NCBI GenBank assembly: GCA_027214125.1
Contig: JAPWHF010000006.1
Coordinates: 1-64,000, forward strand
DNA from: Zoogloeaceae bacterium G21618-S1
GTDB taxonomy: Bacteria; Pseudomonadota; Gammaproteobacteria; Burkholderiales; Rhodocyclaceae
Reading direction: 5' to 3'
DNA: 64,000 nucleotides
The notes below the pieces were generated by a model. That model did not search any database. It saw nothing but the letters and a program-made list of their open reading frames with translations, and was not told the DNA's origin. Shown here piece by piece: positions 47,135 through 55,161 of this stretch. Position 1 is the first letter of the stretch. Every line of letters starts with the position of its first letter. The position numbers and the translations under genes are program-made.

Positions 47135-47914
47135 ATGGCACTCAAGGTTGAAACCTGCGTCGCGCGGCATCAGGGCGATCGCGTCGAACAGCAAGATCGT
47201 GTGGCGATTTTTGGCCATCCCGACAAGCCGGGCATGATGATGGCGGTACTCGCCGATGGCATGGGCGGTCACACCGGCGGCGCGATGGCGGCCGAGCAGG
47301 TGCTGCTCAAGGCGCGGCAGAATTTCGAAGCTTTCGCGCCACGCGAAGAGACGCCCGAGATGCTGCTCACCAGCATCGTCCACGAGAGTCATCTGGTCAT
47401 CAAACTCACCCGCTTTACCAGCGAGCAGGACCCGCACAGCACGGCCGTGGCTTTTTTGCTGCAGCCGGACCGCGCCGACTGGGTGCATTGCGGCGATTCC
47501 CGTTTCTATCACTATCGCGGTGACCAGATCATTTACCGCAGCCCGGATCACTCCCTGGTCGGCGAGCTGCAGCGCAAAGGTCGGCTGGATGAGGCGGGTG
47601 CATTGACGCATCCGCACCGTAACGTGTTGCTGTCCTGCCTGGGCAGCGATCGCGAGCCGCGGGTGGATCTGGGCGGCGTGGCGCCACTGATCGGGGGCGA
47701 TAGTTTCTTGCTGTGTTCGGATGGCCTGTGGGCGTATTTCACCGATCTGGAAATTGGCGAAATTCTGGCCACGATGAGCGCGCGCGATGCCTGCCAGGCG
47801 CTGATCTCGCAAGCGCGTGAGCGTGCCAAGGGCGAGGGCGACAATGTGTCGCTGGCGGTGGTGCGCCTGATCGATGTGCCGTCCGAGGCATCCCCGTTCG
47901 GGCAGCTGCACTGA
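47135..47914 (+). CDS. PP2C-type serine/threonine protein phosphatase
   Basis: 259 aa single catalytic domain: metal-binding motifs VLADGMGGHTGGAMAAE, WVHCGDSRFYHY, LLCSDGLWAYF and GEGDNVSLAVV supply the acidic ligands. Residues QGDRVEQQDR at the start take the place of the usual GxxREENED. No membrane helix. No kinase gene is adjacent. Its stop lies 6 bp from the converging corA stop. Confidence 0.88.
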   Translation: MALKVETCVARHQGDRVEQQDRVAIFGHPDKPGMMMAVLADGMGGHTGGAMAAEQVLLKARQNFEAFAPREETPEMLLTSIVHESHLVIKLTRFTSEQDPHSTAVAFLLQPDRADWVHCGDSRFYHYRGDQIIYRSPDHSLVGELQRKGRLDEAGALTHPHRNVLLSCLGSDREPRVDLGGVAPLIGGDSFLLCSDGLWAYFTDLEIGEILATMSARDACQALISQARERAKGEGDNVSLAVVRLIDVPSEASPFGQLH

Positions 47915-47920
47915 GCGTGT

Positions 47921-49012
47921 TCAGCCCTGAGGCTCGTCGTCGGTCTTGAGCCACTTCCGTCGCCAGAAAATGGCCGCAAGGACAGTGGCGGTGACGGCCA
48001 TCAGGCTGATCGCCAGCCAGAAGCCATCGTGCACGTCGCGCCAGGGCATGTCCTGAAAGTTCATGCCAAAGATGCCGGCGATGAGCGTGGCCGGTAAAAA
48101 CAGCGTGGTCAGCACGGCGAGCACCCGCACTTCGAGGTTCAGCCGGTTGCTGACACTCGACAGATAGATTTCCAGCGCCCCGCCAAGAACGTCGCGCACG
48201 CTGTCCAGGTCTTCCTGGACATGCATGGTGTGATCGAGCACGTCGCGCAGATAGGGGCGCACATCGTCCCCGAAGAACCGGCTTTCTCCCCGGTTGAGCG
48301 TCATCAGCACCTCGCGCAGCGGCGTGATGGCGCGGCGGATGGTCTGCACCTCATGCCGCAGCCCGTTGATCGTTTTGAGGATGGCGGGCGAGGGGTGGGC
48401 GAGCACGGCGTCTTCGATGGGCGCTGCCGCCGTGTCGAGGCCTTCGATCACCAGGAAGTAGCGATCGACGATGCTGTCGATCAAGGCATGGGCAAGGTGG
48501 TCGATCGGCTTGTTGCGCAGTGGGCTGCCGAGCGTGCGCAGTCGCTCGCGGACAGGCTCGAAAACCCCGGTGGATCGTTCCTGGAAAGACAGGACGAAAT
48601 TGCGCCCCAGCACCAGGCTGATCTGATCGGACTCCAGTGATTGACTGGCGGCATCCCAGGCAAACAGGCGCACCACGCAGAACAGCACGTCGCCGTAATC
48701 TTCGACCTTCGAGCGCTGATGGGTATTGAGAATGTCCTCGAGGATCAGGGGGTGCAGATTGAACTGCTTGCCCAGGTTGCCCAGCCAGGTGACATCACGC
48801 AGGCCCCGGACATCAAGCCAGGTGTATTCGTACGGGCCGACGCTCTGCGGCGTCGGCTGGGTCGGGGAAAGCGGCTTCTCTGCGAAATGCGCATTGTCGT
48901 AGCTGATCGAGCTCAGCGTGGTGTGATCCGAGCGAACTTCGCCGACATGGACGAGAGTGCCCGGGGGCAAACCGGCTTTTCGACTGTTTGACGTGCTACG
49001 TCTCTTTTTCAT
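47921..49012 (-). CDS. corA: CorA-type magnesium/divalent cation transporter
   Basis: 363 aa. A large N-terminal cytoplasmic funnel domain (LILEDILNTHQRSKVEDYG) and two C-terminal helices (LAVLTTLFLPATLIAGIFGMNF and FWLAISLMAVTATVLAAIFW) joined by the pore loop GMNFQDMPW, which has the signature GMN. It is a homopentameric Mg/Co channel in the inner membrane, possibly a ZntB-like Zn exporter. The length is slightly above E. coli CorA because of a basic N-terminal tail (MKKRRSTSNSRK). Confidence 0.9.
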   Translation of the reverse strand: MKKRRSTSNSRKAGLPPGTLVHVGEVRSDHTTLSSISYDNAHFAEKPLSPTQPTPQSVGPYEYTWLDVRGLRDVTWLGNLGKQFNLHPLILEDILNTHQRSKVEDYGDVLFCVVRLFAWDAASQSLESDQISLVLGRNFVLSFQERSTGVFEPVRERLRTLGSPLRNKPIDHLAHALIDSIVDRYFLVIEGLDTAAAPIEDAVLAHPSPAILKTINGLRHEVQTIRRAITPLREVLMTLNRGESRFFGDDVRPYLRDVLDHTMHVQEDLDSVRDVLGGALEIYLSSVSNRLNLEVRVLAVLTTLFLPATLIAGIFGMNFQDMPWRDVHDGFWLAISLMAVTATVLAAIFWRRKWLKTDDEPQG

Positions 49013-49073
49013 GCGGGGGCTTCGTCCTGGCGTGTGGGCGTGTTACGTTCTCAATGACGGGTATTACCCTAGT

Positions 49074-49101
49074 TTTACCGTGCTGATCGATTCAGTATGA
49101 T
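49074..49101 (+). promoter_or_regulatory. Candidate promoter of the pnt operon
   Basis: TTTACC (49074-49079) and TATGAT (49096-49101) are 16 bp apart, about 110 bp before pntAA. A palindrome GGGTA-T-TACCC (49059-49069) sits directly upstream and may bind a regulator. The rest of 49013-49212 shows nothing else. Confidence 0.45.
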
Positions 49102-49212
49102 AGTTGCCACGGGGAGCAGTCGCCCATCATGCCGGCCCGAGCTTGGGAGAGGTGCCGCAGCAGAAGATGACCACCCGACGGTTTGATATTTACAGCAAAC
49201 AGGGAGTTTTAC

Positions 49213-50337
49213 ATGCCATTAGTCATTGGTATTGCGGCGGAAACGACGCCTGGAGAGCGAAGGCTCTCGGTCGTTCCGGACGTGGTCAAGAAGTATCTCG
49301 CATTGGGCGCTGAGGTCGTCATGCAAAAAGGCGCCGGCGTTCCAGCGCATTTTCGCGACGAAGCCTTCGAGTCGGTGACATGGGTCGACGAAGACGTTGA
49401 TGTCTGTGCCGCCGCCGACATCTTGCTTAGCGTACAGCCGCCGTCGCTCAAGCGCATCGGCAAGCTCAAGTCGGGCGCCGTGGTGCTGGGCTTTCTCCAG
49501 CCGTGGTTCGACGCCAAGCGCGCCGAGCGGATGATGGAAAAGAACATCACCTCATTCGCGCTGGAGTTGCTGCCGCGGATCAGTCGCTCGCAAAGCATGG
49601 ACGGGTTGTCCTCGCAGGCGGCGGTTGCCGGCTATGAGTGTGCTCTGATTGCGGCGGACCACTCGCCCAAGTTCTTCCCCATGCTCACCTACGCGGCCGG
49701 CACCATCCGCCCGGCCAAGGTGCTGGTGATCGGCGCCGGCGTGGCAGGTCTGCAGGCCATTGCTACGGCGCGACGTATCGGCGCCATGGTCGAAGCCTAC
49801 GATGTGCGCCCCGAAACCCGCGAGCAGATCGAATCGCTGGGTGCCAAGTTTGTCGACACTGGTGTGTCGGCGGCGGGTCTGGGCGGCTATGCCCGCGAGC
49901 TGACCGATGAAGAAAAGGCCAAGCAGGCCGAGAAGCTGGCCAAAGCGGTGTCGCAGTGCGATGCACTGATCACCACCGCGGCCATCCCCGGCAAGAAGGC
50001 GCCGGTAATCATCACCGCCGCCATGGTGGCCGGCATGAAGGCTGGCGCGGTGGTGGTCGACATGGCCGCCGAGAGCGGCGGCAACGTCGAAGGCACGGTG
50101 GCCGGTGAGAAGACCTGGATCAATGATGTGCTCATCGTCGGTCCGACGCACATCACCAGCCGCATGCCGGTGCATGCCTCCGAGATGTACGCCAAGAACC
50201 TGTTCAATTTCATCAGCCCCTTCATCAAGGACGGTGTGTTGACGATGGATTGGGAAGACGAGGTGATGGCCGGTTGCTGCCTGACCCACGACGGGCAGCT
50301 GCGTCACGCAGGTGTCAAACAGATTCTTGGCCTGTAA
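49213..50337 (+). CDS. pntAA: NAD(P) transhydrogenase subunit alpha part 1
   Basis: 374 aa, NAD(H)-binding domain I. IAAETTPGERRLSVVPD is the AlaDH/PNT N-terminal motif; the NAD fold is VLVIGAGVAGLQAIATARRIG. The RQD-loop region is SRSQSMDGLSSQAAVAGY. The split alpha subunit (AA+AB) is the form found in many alpha- and betaproteobacteria. AGGGAG precedes the ATG. Confidence 0.94.
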   Translation: MPLVIGIAAETTPGERRLSVVPDVVKKYLALGAEVVMQKGAGVPAHFRDEAFESVTWVDEDVDVCAAADILLSVQPPSLKRIGKLKSGAVVLGFLQPWFDAKRAERMMEKNITSFALELLPRISRSQSMDGLSSQAAVAGYECALIAADHSPKFFPMLTYAAGTIRPAKVLVIGAGVAGLQAIATARRIGAMVEAYDVRPETREQIESLGAKFVDTGVSAAGLGGYARELTDEEKAKQAEKLAKAVSQCDALITTAAIPGKKAPVIITAAMVAGMKAGAVVVDMAAESGGNVEGTVAGEKTWINDVLIVGPTHITSRMPVHASEMYAKNLFNFISPFIKDGVLTMDWEDEVMAGCCLTHDGQLRHAGVKQILGL

Positions 50338-50352
50338 CCGGAGGGTACGATC

Positions 50353-50652
50353 ATGGAAGGCATTGTTTACCTGTACGTCTTCGTGCTGGCGGCATTCACC
50401 GGTTACGAAGTCATTTCGCGTGTGCCCGTTATTCTGCACACCCCACTCATGTCCGGCTCCAACTTCATCCACGGTGTGGTGCTCATTGGCGCCATGGTGG
50501 TGATGGGGCACGCTGACCCCGACAGCCCGTTGCAACTGACGCTCGGCTTTTTCGCCGTGCTGCTCGGTGCGGCCAACGCCGCCGGCGGTTATGTGGTCAC
50601 CGAGCGCATGCTCGCGATGTTCAAGGCGGGCAAGAAGAAGGGGGCCGAATAA
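50353..50652 (+). CDS. pntAB: NAD(P) transhydrogenase subunit alpha part 2
   Basis: 99 aa, three membrane helices: IVYLYVFVLAAFTGYEV, NFIHGVVLIGAMVVMG and TLGFFAVLLGAANAAGGYVV. It forms part of the proton channel between domains I and III. The stop overlaps the pntB ATG by one base (TAATG). Confidence 0.94.
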   Translation: MEGIVYLYVFVLAAFTGYEVISRVPVILHTPLMSGSNFIHGVVLIGAMVVMGHADPDSPLQLTLGFFAVLLGAANAAGGYVVTERMLAMFKAGKKKGAE

Positions 50653-52022
50653 TGAAGTGGTTCATTGATATTTCCTATGTCGCAGTGGCCGTGGTGTTCA
50701 TCCTCGGTCTGAAAGCGATGAGCTCCCCGGCGACCGCCCGAAAAGGCATCGTCTGGGCCGGTTGGGCGATGATCGCCGCTACGCTCGTGACCCTGTTCTG
50801 GCCGGGCATGCAGAACTTCGCGCTGATGATCGTCGCCATGGTCATCGGCGGTTCGCTGGCCTGGTGGTCTGGCAAGAACGTGGCCATGACCGACATGCCG
50901 CAGATGGTCGCCATCTACAACGGCATGGGCGGTGGTGCGGCGGCGGCGATTGCTGCGGTCGAGTTTGCCCGTGGCGAAATGCACGGCGGCATGGTCGCGC
51001 TGCTGGCGGTGCTCGGTGCGCTGATCGGCTCGGTGGCCTTCTCCGGCTCCTGCGTGGCCTACGCCAAGCTGCAAGGCATCATGAAGAAGGCCTACCGCTT
51101 TCCGATGCAGAACCAGCTCAACGTGGGTCTGGCGGCAGTGGTCGGTATTCTGGGTCTGGCCATTGTCACGGCCACCGATCCGGATGGCTGGGCGATTGTG
51201 CTGTTCTTCGTGCTGTCGCTGGCGCTTGGTGTGATCGTGACCAGCCCGATCGGCGGTGCCGACATGCCGGTGGTGATCTCGCTGCTGAACGCCTTTACCG
51301 GTCTGGCCGTGGGTTTCGAGGGCTATGTGCTGGGCAATCCGGCGCTGGTCGTGGCGGGTATCGTGGTTGGCGCGTCCGGCACCTTGCTCACCCAGTTGAT
51401 GGCCAAGGCCATGAACCGGCCCATCACCAATGTGTTGTTCACCCCGATGACGGGTGAGGCGCAAGAAGGCGAGGCAATCGAAGGCTCGATGCGCGAAATG
51501 GGCGCACTCGATGCCGCGGCCACCATGCGCTACGCCAACAAGGTCATCATCGTGCCGGGTTACGGCATGGCAGTGGCCGGTGCGCAGCACAAGGTGTGGG
51601 AGATGAGCCAGCTGCTTGAAGAGGCGGGCGTCGAGGTGGTGTTTGCCATCCACCCGGTGGCCGGGCGCATGCCGGGGCACATGAACGTGTTGCTGGCCGA
51701 AGCCGGCGTGCCTTACGACAAGATCTTCGACCTCGAAGAGATCAACGCCGAGTTCAGTCTGTCGGATGTGGCGCTGGTGATTGGTGCCAACGACGTGGTT
51801 AACCCCACGGCGCGCACCGACAAGTCCAGCCCGATCTACGGCATGCCGATTCTCAACGCCGACCAGGCGCAGAACGTTATCGTCATCAAGCGTGGCAAGG
51901 GCACGGGCTACTCCGGTATCGAGAATGCACTGTTCTACAAAGAGAACTGCAGCATGCTCTATGGCTCGGCACAGCAGGCTGTTGGCGAGATCATCTCCCA
52001 TGTGAAGTCGATGGAAGGCTGA
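50652..52022 (+). CDS. pntB: NAD(P) transhydrogenase subunit beta
   Basis: 456 aa. The N-terminal membrane part has about nine helices (LKAMSSPATARKG first loop, DMPQMVAIYNGMGGGAAAAI), and the C-terminal NADP domain (from about 280) has VIIVPGYGMAVAGAQH, HPVAGRMPGHMNVLLAEA and GANDVVNPTART. It completes the proton-driven NADH to NADPH transhydrogenase. A terminator follows. Confidence 0.95.
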   Translation: MKWFIDISYVAVAVVFILGLKAMSSPATARKGIVWAGWAMIAATLVTLFWPGMQNFALMIVAMVIGGSLAWWSGKNVAMTDMPQMVAIYNGMGGGAAAAIAAVEFARGEMHGGMVALLAVLGALIGSVAFSGSCVAYAKLQGIMKKAYRFPMQNQLNVGLAAVVGILGLAIVTATDPDGWAIVLFFVLSLALGVIVTSPIGGADMPVVISLLNAFTGLAVGFEGYVLGNPALVVAGIVVGASGTLLTQLMAKAMNRPITNVLFTPMTGEAQEGEAIEGSMREMGALDAAATMRYANKVIIVPGYGMAVAGAQHKVWEMSQLLEEAGVEVVFAIHPVAGRMPGHMNVLLAEAGVPYDKIFDLEEINAEFSLSDVALVIGANDVVNPTARTDKSSPIYGMPILNADQAQNVIVIKRGKGTGYSGIENALFYKENCSMLYGSAQQAVGEIISHVKSMEG

Positions 52023-52047
52023 TTTTCCGTCAGCGAGCTGTTTGAAG

Positions 52048-52072
52048 CGCCTCCCTCCGGGGAGGCGTTTTT
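52048..52072 (+). terminator. Rho-independent terminator after pntB
   Basis: CGCCTCCC (52048-52055) and GGGAGGCG (52060-52067) pair around TCCG and are followed by TTTTT. Confidence 0.92.
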
Positions 52073-52078
52073 ATTTAC

Positions 52079-52325
52079 CCTAGAAACCGCAGTTGGACGC
52101 GCCAGAGTGTGCGCTTGGCGGGTTGTCTGACAAGGCGCGAGGAGGGCGCAGGAGCGGCCCCTGCTACCTCAGTTGTCAGACGAAGCAACGCCGTCAGGCG
52201 GCACGCCAAGCGTGCAATCGGGCGCGTAGCGCTCTCACCCGATGGGTGATGGCGGTCGACGGCGAAATCGTCAATACCCACAATAGCTCGCCGAGACTGG
52301 CAAGCGGTCAACTGCGGTTTTTAGG
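52079..52325. repeat. 247-bp MITE-like non-coding element with terminal inverted repeats
   Basis: The ends are CCTAGAAACCGCAGTTG (52079-52095) and CAACTGCGGTTTTTAGG (52309-52325), inverted copies with one mismatch in 17. Inside, CGCTTGGCG (52112-52120) pairs with CGCCAAGCG (52204-52212), and GTTGTCTGAC pairs loosely with GTCAGACGAA. No believable open frame is present. It lies between two converging genes and ends 1 bp from the EAL-protein stop codon. The structure fits a non-autonomous transposable element or a large REP-like repeat. A target duplication is not obvious. Confidence 0.7.
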
Positions 52326-52326
52326 T

Positions 52327-54990
52327 TTATAGCAACTGGGCGAAATCGTCGGCTGCGAGCGGAGCGGCGAACAATCGGCCTTGTTGACGGTGACAACCGA
52401 GGGCGAGCAGGGTGTCTTGCTGTTCAATGGATTCGACGCCAACCGCCTGCAGGCGCAAACCCAGTGCGGTCGACGCGGCAATGACCGCGGCGAGGACGGC
52501 ATGGGTGTCGGGGTTTCTCAGATCGTGAATCAACGCGCGGTCCAGCTTGAGTCGATGCACCGGACGCTGGCGCAGACGGGCGAGCGGCAGTGGTGTGCTA
52601 CCGATACCTGTGATCGCGAGGCGCACCCCGGCGTTGTCGAGGGCATACAGGGACTTGACCAGATCCCCGTGATCCTGGATCAGGCAACTCTCCGGCAGGT
52701 TCAGTTCGATGGCGCTGGCCGGCAAGCCTGTTTCAGCGAGTGTTTCGAGCAGGGTTTCCTGCAGGCGGCCGTATGTGAGCATGTGCTCGGTGGCGCCGAT
52801 GGCGACGGGGATGCTCAAGCCGCCCTGGTGCCATTCGGCTGCATGGTGGCAGACCATGCGCAAGGCCGCGCGACCGATCTCCAGATCGAGTCCTGCGCTT
52901 TGTGCGACTGGCAGAAACTGGTGGGCCGGGACGAGACCCATATCGGGATGCTGCCAGCGCACCAAGGCTTCGGCTGCAATGATGCAGCCGGTCTGGGCAT
53001 CGACCACCGGTTGGAAAACCATGGTCAATTCGTTTCGCGTCACGGCGTGTGTCAGCGCCCGCTCAAGTGCGGCCTGCTCGAAGCTGGCGGTATTGAGCTC
53101 GTCGGTATGAAACCGGGTCGCGCCTGGGCCCTCCAGGCGCGCACGGTCGAGGGCCGAAGCCGCCAAAGTGCATAGTTCGTCGAAGTCGGAGCCATCGCTG
53201 GGAAACACCGCCGCGCCCACGCAGGCGGTGAGTGTCACCGATGCGTCGCCCGCTTTGAACGGTGCGGCGATGGCGTCGCGGAGCGACTGGATCTCTCGGG
53301 TGATTTCGCTGAGCAGTTCAACACCATGGACCAGTGCCAGAAAGCGGTCGCTGCCCACGCGGGCCAGTTGAATGCGCGGGCTGCATTGGCGAATACGCGT
53401 GGCGAACTGTTGTAGCAACTGGTCACCCAATGCGGCGCCATGGCTTGTGTTGATGTGCTTGAACTGGTCGATGTCCACATAAGCGAGCGCCAGATGCTGC
53501 TGCTTTCGCTGTGCGCCGGGGGCAAGATCGCCAAATCGTGCACGAACGGAGTGGGCTTTCGGCAGCCCGGTCAGGGCGTCATTGTTGGCCAGATAGTCGC
53601 TACGCGCATCGGCTTGTTTTCGGGCAGACAGATCGCTGAACAGGCCGATGTGGGCAACGGTGGCGCCTTCTGCATTGCGCACGGTGTTGAACGACAGCCA
53701 TTCGGGAAAGGCTTCTCCCTTGCGGTTGCGTAGCCAGAACTCGCCTTGCCAGGCGTGATGGGTGCTCAGAGCGCTGCGCATACGCTCAAAGAACGCATCG
53801 TCCTGGCGGCCGCTCGCGGCATCGGCGAGCGGTTTGCCGCGCAGGGCGTCGATGTCGAGTCCGGTCAGCGCCACGAAGGCGGCGTTGGTCGACAGAATTC
53901 TGTGATCGGCATCGGTTGCGATCACGGCGCGGGCATTGGCGCCGAAGAAGTCGAAGTCTTCGGGCGTGGTCGAATCGGTCGACCTGCCATGCGTGATCAG
54001 CCACTCGTTGTGTGCACCGTCGAGTGCTTGCGCCTGGGTGAAGGCGGTGAAGGCTTTGCCGCCGCCGAGCCAGCGCCAGGTGCCGCTCTCCAGCGTATTG
54101 ACGGGTTCGTCACGCAGGGTTGAGAGGCGCATGCCGATCAGTGCCGAGCGTTCTCGGCCGTGCAGTGAGGCAGCCATGTCGTTGGCCGCGAGGATGGTGT
54201 GGTCGCTTCCGCGGACCACCAGCATGGCGTATGGGGCGTGGCGAAACACCTGACTGGCACGGGTGTCAACCGCAGCCACGGGCGGGGATGCGCCGAGCAG
54301 CAGCACCTGCCAGCCGGGTTCGGGCCCCGCCAGCAGGCGACCGCGCATGGCCGGCGTGCCATCGGCCGGTGTCACGCTGACCGGTCCGGATTCGCGGGAG
54401 GGGGTGCTGACCGTGCATAGTGCGGACAGCGACAGTCCGGTCAAGGCGCCGCCTTCGAGCGAGAAACGACGGCGGGCCGGCGCATTGGCCGCCATGATCT
54501 TGCCGCGACCATCGATGACCAGTGCAGCTTGGTCGAGGGCAGCGGCGAGGCGCGGCCAAACCGTGTCGGCGGCACGCTGCACATTGGGGGTGAGACCAGT
54601 GACCGGGTCGGGACTGAGGATCAGCGCATGCACGCCGGGCCGGATGCGCGCGGCGGCGACATAGCTCAGATCGCGTTCGCGCCCGCCGGGCAGGCCAATC
54701 CGAAGGCTGCCGCGCATCTCGCCCTGGATGAACAGGGCGCCGCGGGCCTTGAGGAAGGCGCGCTCAGTCGGAAAGAGCGAGGACAGCGGCTGGCCGGCCA
54801 GGTCGCGGTAGCTGCGCTCCAGCAGGCGACAGACGGCGCTGTTGACCTCCAGGATCGTTTCGTCGCTGGCAATGATCAGGCCCTCGTTCATGAGTTCGAA
54901 CAAGGACAGATACAAGCCAGCTTCGGCCCCTTCGGTCAGGTCGGGGACAAAAAGATCGTCGGGTTCTCGGGGCACGGGAGCCAGTTCCAT
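52327..54990 (-). CDS. PAS-containing GGDEF-EAL protein with both output domains degenerate
   Basis: 887 aa soluble sensor. PAS-like domains precede residue 470 (LMNEGLIIASDETILEVNSA; NARAVIATDADHRILSTNAAF with the PAC segment GEFWLRNRKGEAFPEW). The GGDEF domain (about 470-640) has GSDRF at 546-550 in place of GGDEF. The EAL domain starts with intact EAL (674-676, AAEALVRW), but the Asp pair of DDFG is Ile793-Thr794 (AITGIGSTP), AEGVE reads AVGVE, and the Asn of the NLS motif is absent (VAIGATEH). Neither synthesis nor hydrolysis of c-di-GMP is expected; nucleotide or protein binding is more likely. Confidence 0.85.
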   Translation of the reverse strand: MELAPVPREPDDLFVPDLTEGAEAGLYLSLFELMNEGLIIASDETILEVNSAVCRLLERSYRDLAGQPLSSLFPTERAFLKARGALFIQGEMRGSLRIGLPGGRERDLSYVAAARIRPGVHALILSPDPVTGLTPNVQRAADTVWPRLAAALDQAALVIDGRGKIMAANAPARRRFSLEGGALTGLSLSALCTVSTPSRESGPVSVTPADGTPAMRGRLLAGPEPGWQVLLLGASPPVAAVDTRASQVFRHAPYAMLVVRGSDHTILAANDMAASLHGRERSALIGMRLSTLRDEPVNTLESGTWRWLGGGKAFTAFTQAQALDGAHNEWLITHGRSTDSTTPEDFDFFGANARAVIATDADHRILSTNAAFVALTGLDIDALRGKPLADAASGRQDDAFFERMRSALSTHHAWQGEFWLRNRKGEAFPEWLSFNTVRNAEGATVAHIGLFSDLSARKQADARSDYLANNDALTGLPKAHSVRARFGDLAPGAQRKQQHLALAYVDIDQFKHINTSHGAALGDQLLQQFATRIRQCSPRIQLARVGSDRFLALVHGVELLSEITREIQSLRDAIAAPFKAGDASVTLTACVGAAVFPSDGSDFDELCTLAASALDRARLEGPGATRFHTDELNTASFEQAALERALTHAVTRNELTMVFQPVVDAQTGCIIAAEALVRWQHPDMGLVPAHQFLPVAQSAGLDLEIGRAALRMVCHHAAEWHQGGLSIPVAIGATEHMLTYGRLQETLLETLAETGLPASAIELNLPESCLIQDHGDLVKSLYALDNAGVRLAITGIGSTPLPLARLRQRPVHRLKLDRALIHDLRNPDTHAVLAAVIAASTALGLRLQAVGVESIEQQDTLLALGCHRQQGRLFAAPLAADDFAQLL

Positions 54991-55137
54991 CGGCAGCCTG
55001 GACGGTGGTGATCGGGATGCTCACCATCATATCGACCCGGTGCGGGGGATCTTGACTTTGAAAGGAGGGCGTTTCCCCCTCTGTTTGTTCGTTTCAGCTC
55101 GAACCCGTCGGTGCGCAGACGGGCCGAAAAATAGCTG

Positions 55138-55161
55138 AAAGCCCTGCTGGGTCAGGCCTTT
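55138..55161 (-). terminator. Weak terminator-like hairpin at the end of rhlE
   Basis: On the minus strand AAAGGCCTG and CAGGGCTTT pair with one mismatch around a 6-nt loop, followed a few bases later by TTTTT. It overlaps the last codons of rhlE, so it is a marginal call. Confidence 0.3.

Noticed and set aside
50589-52001. 470-codon open frame on the minus strand opposite pntB
   Set aside because: It mirrors pntB in a high-GC region; the product is His/Arg/Gln-rich with no recognisable fold, while pntB is a clear gene.
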